A stretch of DNA of 19,561 nt from Deinococcus sp. (lineage in GTDB: Bacteria; Deinococcota; Deinococci; Deinococcales; Deinococcaceae). A model generated the notes under the pieces. The model did no database searches. It was not told the DNA's origin and saw nothing but the letters and a program-made list of their open reading frames with translations. Positions 13,399 through 19,561 of this stretch are shown piece after piece; the stretch's first letter is position 1; each line of letters opens with the position of its first letter. The DNA lies in assembly GCF_018260405.1 (NCBI RefSeq), contig NZ_JAGLBG010000048.1:1-19561 (forward strand), given 5' to 3'. The position numbers and the translations under genes are program-made.

Positions 13399-15522
13399 AT
13401 GAGTCCTGCTTCCCTGCGCCGCGCCTTTTTTCTGACTATGCTGCTTTCCTCGGCGCTCTGGGCGCAGGCGCAACTGGCCCTGAAGCCGGAGGTCAGTGAT
13501 CCTGAGACGAGTCTGCCAGCGGCAGTCACCACAGCGCCCGTGATCCCTATGGTGATTCCCCCTGTTCTGCTGCCCGACGCGCCGCCCCCCACCCTAGTGC
13601 CGCCTGCTTCAGTGCCGATTGCCCCGGTACAGCCTGCTCCCGTTGGGCCTGTCCCGCCTGTGGTGCCCGTGATTCCGGTGCCAGTAACTCCGGTGCCAGT
13701 AACTCCGGTGCCCGTGATTCCGGTGCCAGGCGCACCAGTTCCGGCTGCACCAGTTCCGGTCATACCAGTGCCCGTGATTCCTGTCCCGTCCATCACACCG
13801 GTGGCCCCCGCTCCGGCTCTGCCCGGCCATTCGGCGCTGCCGACTGCTCCAGTGCCCTCAGCGGTGCCTGAAAACCCGGTGCTGCCCACGTTGCCCCCGG
13901 TGGCCGTGCGCGGGCTGTGGGTAGACGGCTTCGGGGTGGGCCTGAAAACCCGTGCTCAGGCCAAACAGACCGTGAACGACGCCGCGCGTCTGGGGATCAA
14001 TACGCTGTTCGTGCAGGCCATTCGCCGGGGCGACTGCCTGTGCATGAAAAGTGGCCTGCCGCTGGCGACCGACAGCGACCTCGAAAAGAACTATGATCCG
14101 CTGGCCGTGGTGACCCGGCTGGCCCACGATAAGGGAATCCGCGTGATCGCCTGGGCCAGTGTAACGGGCATCATCAATGTTGCCTCGCCCAGCAAGGACC
14201 CCAAACATGTGATGTGGTCGCACGGGGCCAATTCGCATGACTCTTGGCTGGCCCGCCGCACCGACGGTAGCTGGCAGGTGGGCAGTGACGGCTGGCTCGA
14301 CGCCGGGATTCCGGCTGCCGCCGACTACGCCGCGCAGAGCGTGGTCAATCTGGTACGTTATTACGATATAGACGGTGTGCAGCTTGACCGCATCCGTTAT
14401 CCCGACGGGGGAAACTGGGGCTACGATCTCAAGACCATTACCCGCTTCAATGCCGAGATGGGTAAGCGCGGTCGGCCTCTTCCCAGTGACCCAGTGTGGC
14501 AGCAGTGGAAACGCGATCAGGTCACGGCCCTGGTGCGCCGCATCGCACTGGAGGTCAAAAGCCTGCGCCCCGGCGCTTGGATGACGGCGGCTACCATCAC
14601 CTACGGCACGCCGCCGCGCGTGGGCGACCCGGACGGTTTCCGTAACTCTCAGCCCTACAACGACGTGCTTCAGGACTGGGTCACCTGGATTCATGAGGGC
14701 CTGATCGATCTTAACGTGCCCATGAACTACAAGCGCGACGGGGTGGGCGACCAGGGCGCGTGGTTTACCGGCTGGAACGCCTATGCGGGCAGTGTGCGAA
14801 CCCGCGCCGACGGGCTGGTTGCGCCGCTGGCAATCGGCACGGCGCTTTACCTCAACACCCCGCAGGTCAGTGCGTCGCAGGCCGCCCGCAGCGTGCAGGC
14901 GGGGCTGGGCTGGGTGGGGTACTCGTACCGCGTCCCCACGCTAGCGAGTAGCCGCGAAACGCTGGTGCAGGGCCTCGAAACGCTGCGCCAGGCGTTGACG
15001 GCCCCCGGCGCGGTACTGGCGACGCCGCAGCGCTGGCAAGACACGCCGCCGACCTCACACGGCTTGATAGGCCGGGTAAGCGGGGTCACGTGGCCCGGCC
15101 ACCGCACTGTCGAGGCGTGGCAGGCCGGGCGTCTGGTGGCGACCTCGCTGACCGACGGCAACGGCTACTACGGCTTTTTGACACTCCCGGCAGGCAAAAC
15201 CGAAGTCCGGGTCGGCGGGCAAAGCTGGACCGATACCGTGCCTGATAAGCAGGTGGTGCATTTTCCCGACCTGCTGCTGAGCGACAGCCCGGCCCCGGTC
15301 AAGAAAACCCCAGCCCAGGCGGCTTCCTTGCCAGTCTCCTTGCTAGCCCCCAAAGGTAGGGTGGCCCTGCCACTGCTGACGGTGCCGGGTAGCCGAAGCT
15401 CTGTGCCGAAGCTCGCGCTTCCAGTTCTCAAGACTTCAGCACTCAAGACTCCAGCGCTCAGGACACCGGTCAAGCTCAGATCCACGCGCTCTATCTTGCC
15501 GACGGTCACGCCAAAACGTTAA
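13399..15522 (+). CDS. Secreted GHL10-family glycosidase-like protein
   Basis: This 707-residue protein begins with a signal peptide (two Arg, hydrophobic run to Trp21, likely cleavage after AQA). A proline/valine-rich linker fills about 45-168, built from PVxPV pentads. Residues 170-525 form a glycosyl-hydrolase-like 10 barrel (former DUF187): VRGLWVDGFG, FVQAIRRGDC (204-213), GIRVIAWAS (246-254), DGVQLDRIRYP (325-335) and LNVPMNYKRDG. E. coli DigH (YddW) of this family cleaves denuded peptidoglycan glycans, so a cell-wall role is plausible. About 554-612 looks like a carboxypeptidase-regulatory-like beta domain (DGNGYYGFLTLPAG). The last 75 residues are basic and proline-rich with LKTxALKTPALRTP repeats. 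No Shine-Dalgarno sequence precedes ATG 13399, but the signal peptide starts there. The next gene starts five bases after the stop. Confidence 0.88.
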   Translation: MSPASLRRAFFLTMLLSSALWAQAQLALKPEVSDPETSLPAAVTTAPVIPMVIPPVLLPDAPPPTLVPPASVPIAPVQPAPVGPVPPVVPVIPVPVTPVPVTPVPVIPVPGAPVPAAPVPVIPVPVIPVPSITPVAPAPALPGHSALPTAPVPSAVPENPVLPTLPPVAVRGLWVDGFGVGLKTRAQAKQTVNDAARLGINTLFVQAIRRGDCLCMKSGLPLATDSDLEKNYDPLAVVTRLAHDKGIRVIAWASVTGIINVASPSKDPKHVMWSHGANSHDSWLARRTDGSWQVGSDGWLDAGIPAAADYAAQSVVNLVRYYDIDGVQLDRIRYPDGGNWGYDLKTITRFNAEMGKRGRPLPSDPVWQQWKRDQVTALVRRIALEVKSLRPGAWMTAATITYGTPPRVGDPDGFRNSQPYNDVLQDWVTWIHEGLIDLNVPMNYKRDGVGDQGAWFTGWNAYAGSVRTRADGLVAPLAIGTALYLNTPQVSASQAARSVQAGLGWVGYSYRVPTLASSRETLVQGLETLRQALTAPGAVLATPQRWQDTPPTSHGLIGRVSGVTWPGHRTVEAWQAGRLVATSLTDGNGYYGFLTLPAGKTEVRVGGQSWTDTVPDKQVVHFPDLLLSDSPAPVKKTPAQAASLPVSLLAPKGRVALPLLTVPGSRSSVPKLALPVLKTSALKTPALRTPVKLRSTRSILPTVTPKR
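13666..13725 (+). repeat. 15-base tandem repeat in the proline-rich linker
   Basis: Four 15-base units run head to tail in an outer-inner-inner-outer order. CCCGTGATTCCGGTG occurs at 13666 and 13711, and CCAGTAACTCCGGTG at 13681 and 13696. They encode PVIPV/PVTPV pentads. Looser 15-base units continue to about 13795. Unit number is likely to vary between strains. Confidence 0.85.
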
Positions 15523-15527
15523 CGACG

Positions 15528-15914
15528 ATGCCGCCCTCTGCCTTACAACTGCTGATCGCCCTGGTGCTGGCCGGGCTGACCTTTGCCGTGGGTGGCCCGC
15601 TGTCCATCGGCGGGGGCCAATCTGTCGACGCGCTGGACGCTTTTTTGCTGGTGTTCGCCCTGGTCAATTTGCGTCTGGGCTGGAACGCGGCCAACACCTC
15701 GGGCGGGGGCCGCGCACCGGGCTGGTTTGTCGCGCTGGGACTGCTGACGGCGGCCCTGATCACCTACGCGATGATTCATGCGCTGACGCCCCGTCCTGAA
15801 GCTACTCGTGGTATTCGACCAGCAGAGGCCGGTGATCGCTGCCTGCTCCTGGCCACACCTGGGCGCGGACAGGCGTCAGGTCACGGGTCATCTGATGGTC
15901 TATACGCAGTTTGA
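15528..15914 (+). CDS. Small membrane protein, C-terminus possibly frameshifted
   Basis: The product is 128 residues. Three hydrophobic segments fill residues 5-22 (LQLLIALVLAGLTFAVGG), 33-53 (VDALDAFLLVFALVNLRLG) and 66-85 (GWFVALGLLTAALITYAMI), so it is an inner-membrane protein. I recognise no family. ATG 15528 is five bases after the GHL10 stop with no Shine-Dalgarno sequence, suggesting translational coupling. The last 38 residues lose hydrophobic and coding character and overlap the opposite-strand nuclease gene by 113 bases. A TGA at 15797-15799 in a neighbouring frame lies just before that gene's stop, so a single-base indel in the C-tract near 15789 may have extended the frame. The ancestral protein may have been about 90 residues. 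Confidence 0.65.
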   Translation: MPPSALQLLIALVLAGLTFAVGGPLSIGGGQSVDALDAFLLVFALVNLRLGWNAANTSGGGRAPGWFVALGLLTAALITYAMIHALTPRPEATRGIRPAEAGDRCLLLATPGRGQASGHGSSDGLYAV

Positions 15915-16776
15915 AACTGGGAAAAGTCCAGCCCGGCCCACGCCCAGCCCGGTCAAAGGCGTCGGGGCCGTACATGCCCTGCAACCGGCGATAGACCAGG
16001 CCACGCGGGGGGGTATTCAGGTCGCCTCCCAGCAAAATGGGGCCTTCAGTTTGAAGCGCAATCTGCCGGAGTAGCTCCACCTGTTCATCCCGCGCATTCC
16101 GCGTGCGCCGGGTCGGGGCCAGGTCGCCTCTGAGCAAGGGCGAGAGCAGCACCGCGCTCAGGTGAGCATTAACCACGTTCAGCGTGTGGCCCTGCCAGCT
16201 AAGGGGTAGGACCAGCACCTCGCGCTGCATCTGCGGTAGGGGAAATGTGCGGGCACTCTGCATAGGCAGGCGCGAAAGAACCGCGACTTCCGTCCCGTGC
16301 GCCGAGGTGTAGTCCGGCAAGTAGGCTTCGAGTTGCCCGGCAAAACCGCCCTGCACGAAATTGGTTTCCTGAAGGAGAATCACGTCGGCGTCGGTGCTTT
16401 TTAGGAAGTTCGCCAGCCGCTCGGGAGAGGTCATGGTGCCCCGCGCCACGTTATAGGTCAAGACACGTAGCCTCTTGTCCGGCGCGGCGGCCTGCTGGGG
16501 CTTCCAGTGAAAAAACCCCGCGCCCCACAGCGCCAGCAGGGTCGCCAGGAGCACCGCACCGAGCCTGCGACGGCGCAGCAGCACCCACAGCCACACCAGT
16601 GGCGCGGGCAACAGCCAGAGCACGGGCGGCGCATAGGCCAGCAGCAGGGTGGGCAGGGTACGTTCGCCGACATGGTTCCCAAGCACCCAGCCAAGTGCTA
16701 CGCAAAGTAGGTATCCCAGTGCCACAGGTGAGCGAGATCGGCGGGCGTGGTCGGCAGTCGGCACGCCCTCCAGCAT
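15802..16776 (-). CDS. Membrane-anchored endonuclease/exonuclease/phosphatase-fold protein
   Basis: The product is 324 residues from ATG 16776. Hydrophobic segments at about 18-33, 40-65 and 71-89 anchor the N-terminus. The rest is an EEP (DNase I-like) domain with its signature motifs: VLTYNVARG (105-113), LLQETNF (134-140), NVVNAHLS, GGDLNTPP (250-257), RIDHQM and GSDHRPLL (312-319). These provide the Asn, Glu, Asp and His residues of the metal-dependent phosphodiesterase site. The substrate could be DNA, RNA, a phospholipid or an inositol phosphate; a membrane anchor with the catalytic domain outside favours an extracytoplasmic role, but topology is inferred. An in-frame TTG at 16795-16797 would add seven residues. 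A TACTAT box (16797-16802) fits transcription just ahead of ATG 16776. It lies 229 bases downstream of hflX and overlaps the 3' end of the convergent membrane protein gene. Confidence 0.87.
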   Translation of the reverse strand: MLEGVPTADHARRSRSPVALGYLLCVALGWVLGNHVGERTLPTLLLAYAPPVLWLLPAPLVWLWVLLRRRRLGAVLLATLLALWGAGFFHWKPQQAAAPDKRLRVLTYNVARGTMTSPERLANFLKSTDADVILLQETNFVQGGFAGQLEAYLPDYTSAHGTEVAVLSRLPMQSARTFPLPQMQREVLVLPLSWQGHTLNVVNAHLSAVLLSPLLRGDLAPTRRTRNARDEQVELLRQIALQTEGPILLGGDLNTPPRGLVYRRLQGMYGPDAFDRAGRGPGWTFPSFKLRIDHQMTRDLTPVRAQVWPGAGSDHRPLLVEYHE

Positions 16777-16875
16777 GGCATACAGTACCGGTTCCAATAG
16801 TACCGCCTCTGATTGAACCGGGCCGTTTTGGATTCAGTCCGGGCGCAGGCGCGTGTCCGGGGAAAGCGCCCGAAT

Positions 16876-16906
16876 TCGCTCTGCTTCGCCGCTCTAGGAA
16901 TCCACT
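16876..16906 (+). repeat. Interspersed repeat, copy E (degenerate)
   Basis: This begins TCGCTCTGC and continues CGCCGCTCTA. It matches copy D (19203) at 24 of 31 positions. It lies between hflX and the EEP-fold gene. Confidence 0.45.
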
Positions 16907-17005
16907 TCCCCCAGCTCCTTTTTGCCTTCTCGTTCTACTTGGGGCAGAGGTGCATCATTGCTGCGCTCTCTACCCCGTAGGTACTTCTTGCCGTTCCTGT
17001 TCGGC

Positions 17006-18724
17006 TCAGCGCAGGGCCAGTCGCACCGCCCGCGCCTCTTCCTGCCGGGCCAGTTCCGCCCGCTGTACCTGGGCTACCGCATCGGCTAGGGCTTCTTTCA
17101 GCTCCAGTATCCCCGAACTCTTAAGGGCGCTGACCGGAATACCCCCGGTGCGGTCTACTTCACGGGCAAGTTGTTCTGGCGCCGCACTGTCGGCCTTGTT
17201 CAGCGCGATAACGGTGGGCATATCGCGCAAATCAAGCTCTTCCAGAATGCGGTTCACAGCCTCCAACCGCTGATCGGCCCCCACACTGGCTACGTCCACC
17301 ACATGCAGCAGCACGTCGGCGTCGCCAATTTCTTCCAGTGTAGAGCGGAAAGCGCGGGTTAAATCCTTGGGCAGGTCGCGGATAAAGCCCACCGTGTCGG
17401 TAAAGATGACCTGTCCGATGCCGTCAACAAAGCCCTGGCGGCTGGTCGGGCGCAGCGTGGCAAACAGTTTGTTCTCGGCCAGTACGCGCCGGGGTTCCTC
17501 GGCGGCGTGGGTGAAGGTGTTCAGCAGCGTTGATTTGCCCGCGTTGGTGTAGCCCACAATCGAAATCACCGGCACGTCGTTGCGCTCGCGGCTCTTGCGG
17601 CGTTCTTCGCGGCGCATGGCCACGCCTTCCAGTTGCTTTTCCAGAAAGCTGAGGCGGTCATTAATCCGGCGGCGGTCCAGCTCTAGCTTGGTTTCCCCTG
17701 GTCCGCGCGTGCCAATGGCCCCGCCCCCGGCACTGCCCCCGCCGCCCCCGATGCGCGAGAGCTGCCCCCCAGCCCCCAGCAGGCGCGGTTTCATGTACCG
17801 CAGCTGCGCCAGTTCCACTTGCAGCCGAGACTCGACGCCCTGGGCGTGCAGCGCAAAAATATCCAGAATCAGCTGGGTGCGGTCTACGACTTTCAGGCCA
17901 GTCGCCATTTCTATTTCGCGGGCCTGTGCCGGGCCAAGTTCCTGCCCAAAAATGAGCAGATCGGCGTCGAGGTGATAGGCCTTACTGGTCAGTTCTTCCA
18001 GCTTGCCCTCACCAACCAGCGTGCCCGCCTTGAGGTGGCGGCGGTAGATCAGTTCGCTGTAGACCACTTCCGCGCCAGCAGTGCGGGCCAGTTCGCCCAG
18101 TTCGTCGAGGCGTTCCTCGGCATCGAATTCACCCTGGTCAATCTGCACCAGAATGGCGCGTTCGTGGTGCTTTTTCGCCTCGCGCGTGCGGGCTGTGCGG
18201 GCAATTTCTTCTTCCAGCGCTGCAACCTGTGCACCCAGGTCAAATTCGTCGACCTCGAAGGGCTGCGCGGGCGGCAGAATGCGCCAGTCTTCTTCCTCGC
18301 CCACGGTGCCGGGAGGCGTCAGGTGCGCGGTGTGAATTAGGCCGGGGCGTCCGTCGTGGCCCACTTCAATGGCCGAAACCGCGTCCAGGCGTCTTAGAAA
18401 GAGAGTCGAAAGGTCCCCTTTGCTCAGCGGCCCGCCTTTGGGGTGAGTGTGCAGCAGGTGAAATCCGGCGAGGCGGTATTCGCCCATACGCAGATCGGGA
18501 AATTCGCTGCCCCGCGCGTCGGCCACACTGACCGAGATCACGCGGCCCCGGCGGTCGATCAGCACGCCGACTTCGCGCCGTATGTCGTGCGAAAGCTCAG
18601 CCAGATTGCGGGCCAGTTCCGGCGACCCCACGCGCCCCGGCTCTATGCGGCGGCGGTACAGGTTTTCGAGGGCTTTTTTCTGTGCCGGGCGCAGGCCCGA
18701 GAGATTACCGTGGACTTTATCTAT
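17006..18724 (-). CDS. hflX: GTPase HflX with JAMM-like N-terminal domain; probable AUA start
   Basis: HflX is a ribosome-binding GTPase that splits stalled or hibernating 70S ribosomes under stress. From the proposed start it has 572 residues, the long form. Residues about 45-150 form an N-terminal domain with HTHPKGGPLSKGD (92-104). About 190-285 is the HflX nucleotide-binding subdomain, with ELIYRRHLKAGTLVGEGK and IFGQELGPAQAREIE. The glycine-rich GGGGSAGGG-to-GTRGPGETKLE linker and a coiled coil follow. The G domain has GYTNAGKS (391-398), DTVGFIRDLP (443-452), NKAD (509-512) and SAL (532-534). The frame stays open upstream of a GTG at 18629-18631 and encodes a conserved-looking DKVHGNLSGL...ALENLYRRR N-terminus; the only start-like codon there is ATA at 18722-18724, with AAGGAA ten bases ahead. 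A start at GTG 18631 would give 541 residues. The EEP-fold gene lies downstream on the same strand. Confidence 0.93.
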   Translation of the reverse strand: MDKVHGNLSGLRPAQKKALENLYRRRIEPGRVGSPELARNLAELSHDIRREVGVLIDRRGRVISVSVADARGSEFPDLRMGEYRLAGFHLLHTHPKGGPLSKGDLSTLFLRRLDAVSAIEVGHDGRPGLIHTAHLTPPGTVGEEEDWRILPPAQPFEVDEFDLGAQVAALEEEIARTARTREAKKHHERAILVQIDQGEFDAEERLDELGELARTAGAEVVYSELIYRRHLKAGTLVGEGKLEELTSKAYHLDADLLIFGQELGPAQAREIEMATGLKVVDRTQLILDIFALHAQGVESRLQVELAQLRYMKPRLLGAGGQLSRIGGGGGSAGGGAIGTRGPGETKLELDRRRINDRLSFLEKQLEGVAMRREERRKSRERNDVPVISIVGYTNAGKSTLLNTFTHAAEEPRRVLAENKLFATLRPTSRQGFVDGIGQVIFTDTVGFIRDLPKDLTRAFRSTLEEIGDADVLLHVVDVASVGADQRLEAVNRILEELDLRDMPTVIALNKADSAAPEQLAREVDRTGGIPVSALKSSGILELKEALADAVAQVQRAELARQEEARAVRLALR

Positions 18725-18734
18725 GGTCGGTCAC

Positions 18735-18740
18735 TTCCTT
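18735..18740 (-). promoter_or_regulatory. Shine-Dalgarno candidate for the AUA start of hflX
   Basis: On the minus strand AAGGAA lies ten bases upstream of ATA 18724. It is the only good ribosome site near the beginning of the conserved N-terminus. A TACTCT at 18746-18751 further upstream could be the -10 box. Confidence 0.4.
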
Positions 18741-18859
18741 ATCTGAGAGTAGGTTGTCGGGGGAATGGCGTAAGGGGGAGTACGAACTGCCGTCTAGTTT
18801 GACAACTCGCATAGACACCGGGCTGCCAACTCCACGCCCAAAATCCGGTTTGTTTCTGC

Positions 18860-18890
18860 TCACTTTGCGGCGCAACGCTACGAGTCGGCC
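18860..18890 (+). repeat. Interspersed repeat, copy C
   Basis: The core matches copy B at 25 of 31 positions. Similarity extends left to 18816, so 18816-18889 aligns with 9686-9760 with a single one-base gap; the first 24 bases agree at 22 positions. Confidence 0.65.
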
Positions 18891-19080
18891 CGGGTTAAAG
18901 GATGTTGTCAACCTTTCAACCGGAGTTCGTGCAGCTGCCCAGGCAGAGGAGCTACGCTCGACTCACGCGGGCCGCAGGGGTGCAAAGAGAACAGCAGTTC
19001 AGGTGCTGGGGAGAAGATCGCCCCGTTCCGGCTCAGAAATGGCTCTGGCATTGCTCGCAGCCTAGCGCAACAGCCAGCGG

Positions 19081-19200
19081 TCAATATGTGCCGTTCAAAC
19101 GAAAGTCTTGATCATCGTGGGGCCAGCGTAGAGCGTAGGACAGGCTGGGCGCATCAGCCAGTTGGCGTAGCGCGGCCCGCAGGCCGTGCTCTTTGCTCTC
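19081..19200 (-). pseudogene. Probable remnant of a protein C-terminus
   Basis: On the minus strand an open frame reads EHGLRAALRQLADAPSLSY and then ALRWPHDDQDFRLNGTY before a TGA at 19081-19083. Third positions are mostly G or C in the first half, as in real genes here. The frame has no ATG, GTG or TTG in its sensible part and meets repeat copy D at about 19203, beyond which it turns into low-quality Arg-rich sequence and a stop at 19264. I read it as the tail of a gene whose body was lost where the repeat now sits. I recognise no family. Confidence 0.4.
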
Positions 19201-19202
19201 AC

Positions 19203-19233
19203 TCGCTCTGCGGCGCCGCTCTACGGATCCGTA
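19203..19233 (+). repeat. Interspersed repeat, copy D
   Basis: The first 14 bases (TCGCTCTGCGGCGC) are identical to copies A and B; overall 25 of 31 match copy B. It abuts the upstream end of the minus-strand coding remnant. Confidence 0.6.
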
Positions 19234-19400
19234 TTGTTCATTGCGCCCAGCTGTTTGGCCTCGTCACTTGGTACGCGCCGCTTATCGAGAGGCCTTTTTA
19301 TCGTCTCAGACGGATTCCGCTAAATTCCGCCACAGTCGGAAGAGCACCGCCTGCGGCTCCAAACCGCGAAACCCGTATGCTATTCCTACTCGCGTCCGCT

Positions 19401-19439
19401 CGGATTGATTCAGAACAGCACCGAATCAATCGGAATCCG
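19401..19439. repeat. Inverted repeat GATTGATTC/GAATCAATC
   Basis: GATTGATTC (19403-19411) is perfectly inverted as GAATCAATC (19423-19431) with an 11-base loop. CGGATT (19401-19406) can alternatively pair with AATCCG (19434-19439). No T-tract follows on either strand. Confidence 0.55.
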
Positions 19440-19467
19440 TATCAGACCTGCATATGCAGAATTTCAA

Positions 19468-19495
19468 CCGGATTCCAATGCATATTGAAATCCGG
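19468..19495 (-). terminator. 12-bp hairpin just after a minus-strand stop codon
   Basis: On the minus strand CCGGATTTCAAT pairs with ATTGGAATCCGG around a four-base loop, with one T-G wobble. It starts seven bases after the TGA at 19503-19505. Only a short T-poor tail follows, so it may end transcription weakly or protect the mRNA 3' end. The perfect palindrome CTGCATATGCAG lies next to it at 19448-19459. Confidence 0.5.
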
Positions 19496-19502
19496 ACGAA
19501 AT

Positions 19503-19561
19503 TCATTTATGCAGTGTTCCCAGCAGGGAATTCAGGGTTTGTTGGGGCGTCGGGGCATTAG
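19503..19561 (-). CDS. 3' end of a gene running off the window
   Basis: On the minus strand the frame reads NAPTPQQTLNSLLGTLHK and stops at TGA 19503-19505. Codons such as CCG, ACG, CTG and TCC are typical of coding sequence here, and a strong hairpin follows the stop. Only 18 residues are in the window, so the product cannot be identified. The start lies beyond position 19561. Confidence 0.45.
   Translation of the reverse strand, partial: NAPTPQQTLNSLLGTLHK

Larger units (their letters stand above)
18725..19561. other. 837-base repeat-rich region with coding remnants
   Basis: No intact gene is supported. The stretch holds repeat copies C and D, a probable C-terminal coding remnant (19081-19200), two strong hairpins and the 3' end of a minus-strand gene (19503 onward). 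Other open frames here lack coding bias. The final 160 bases are AT-richer than the rest of the window. Confidence 0.5.

Noticed and set aside
18902..19111. 69-codon plus-strand frame beyond hflX
   Set aside because: No coding bias, no ribosome site, and it overlaps the better-supported minus-strand remnant.

Overview
The window looks like a chromosomal segment of a Deinococcus-type bacterium. The base composition is GC-rich and the genes are mostly core metabolic. Several start codons sit exactly 6 bases behind a TANNNT -10 box, which is the leaderless-mRNA arrangement known from Deinococcus. A Nudix hydrolase lies between pheS and pheT, and the spacers carry short interspersed repeats. No rRNA, tRNA, CRISPR array, prophage or intact transposase gene was seen.

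Left part (1-5400): a short ORF-poor leader, then a DUF5682-family protein (+) and a glyoxalase-II-like metallo-beta-lactamase-fold hydrolase (+). These are followed by threonine synthase (-) and a small helical TPR-like protein (+) that diverges from it. Middle (5400-8340): a decayed mobile-element-like repeat, then glyA (-) and a NhaP2/CvrA-type cation/proton antiporter with an RCK_C domain (-).

The phe locus (8340-13050) runs on the + strand: a terminator-like hairpin inside the pheS leader, pheS, a Nudix hydrolase, a small inverted-repeat element, a tiny ORF overlapping the pheT start by ATGA, pheT and a terminator-like hairpin. PheS and PheT form the alpha2beta2 phenylalanyl-tRNA synthetase, and their genes are separated by about 930 bases here.

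Right part (13050-19561): a structured spacer, a secreted GHL10-type glycosidase-like protein with a tandemly repeated proline-rich linker (+), a small membrane protein (+), a membrane-anchored endonuclease/exonuclease/phosphatase-fold enzyme (-) and the ribosome-associated GTPase HflX (-). The last 840 bases hold repeats, a probable decayed C-terminal coding remnant, strong hairpins and the 3' tip of a further minus-strand gene that runs off the window.

The points most worth following are: (1) hflX, whose conserved N-terminus is open upstream with no ATG/GTG/TTG, suggesting an AUA start, and whose N-terminal domain carries a JAMM/RadC-like metal-site signature; (2) two diverged copies of a MITE-like element, one abutting a truncated-looking small ORF coupled to pheT; (3) a five-copy interspersed repeat, one copy of which supplies the stop codon of the DUF5682 gene; (4) a terminator in the pheS leader with no plus-strand gene upstream for it to serve, which suggests attenuation.
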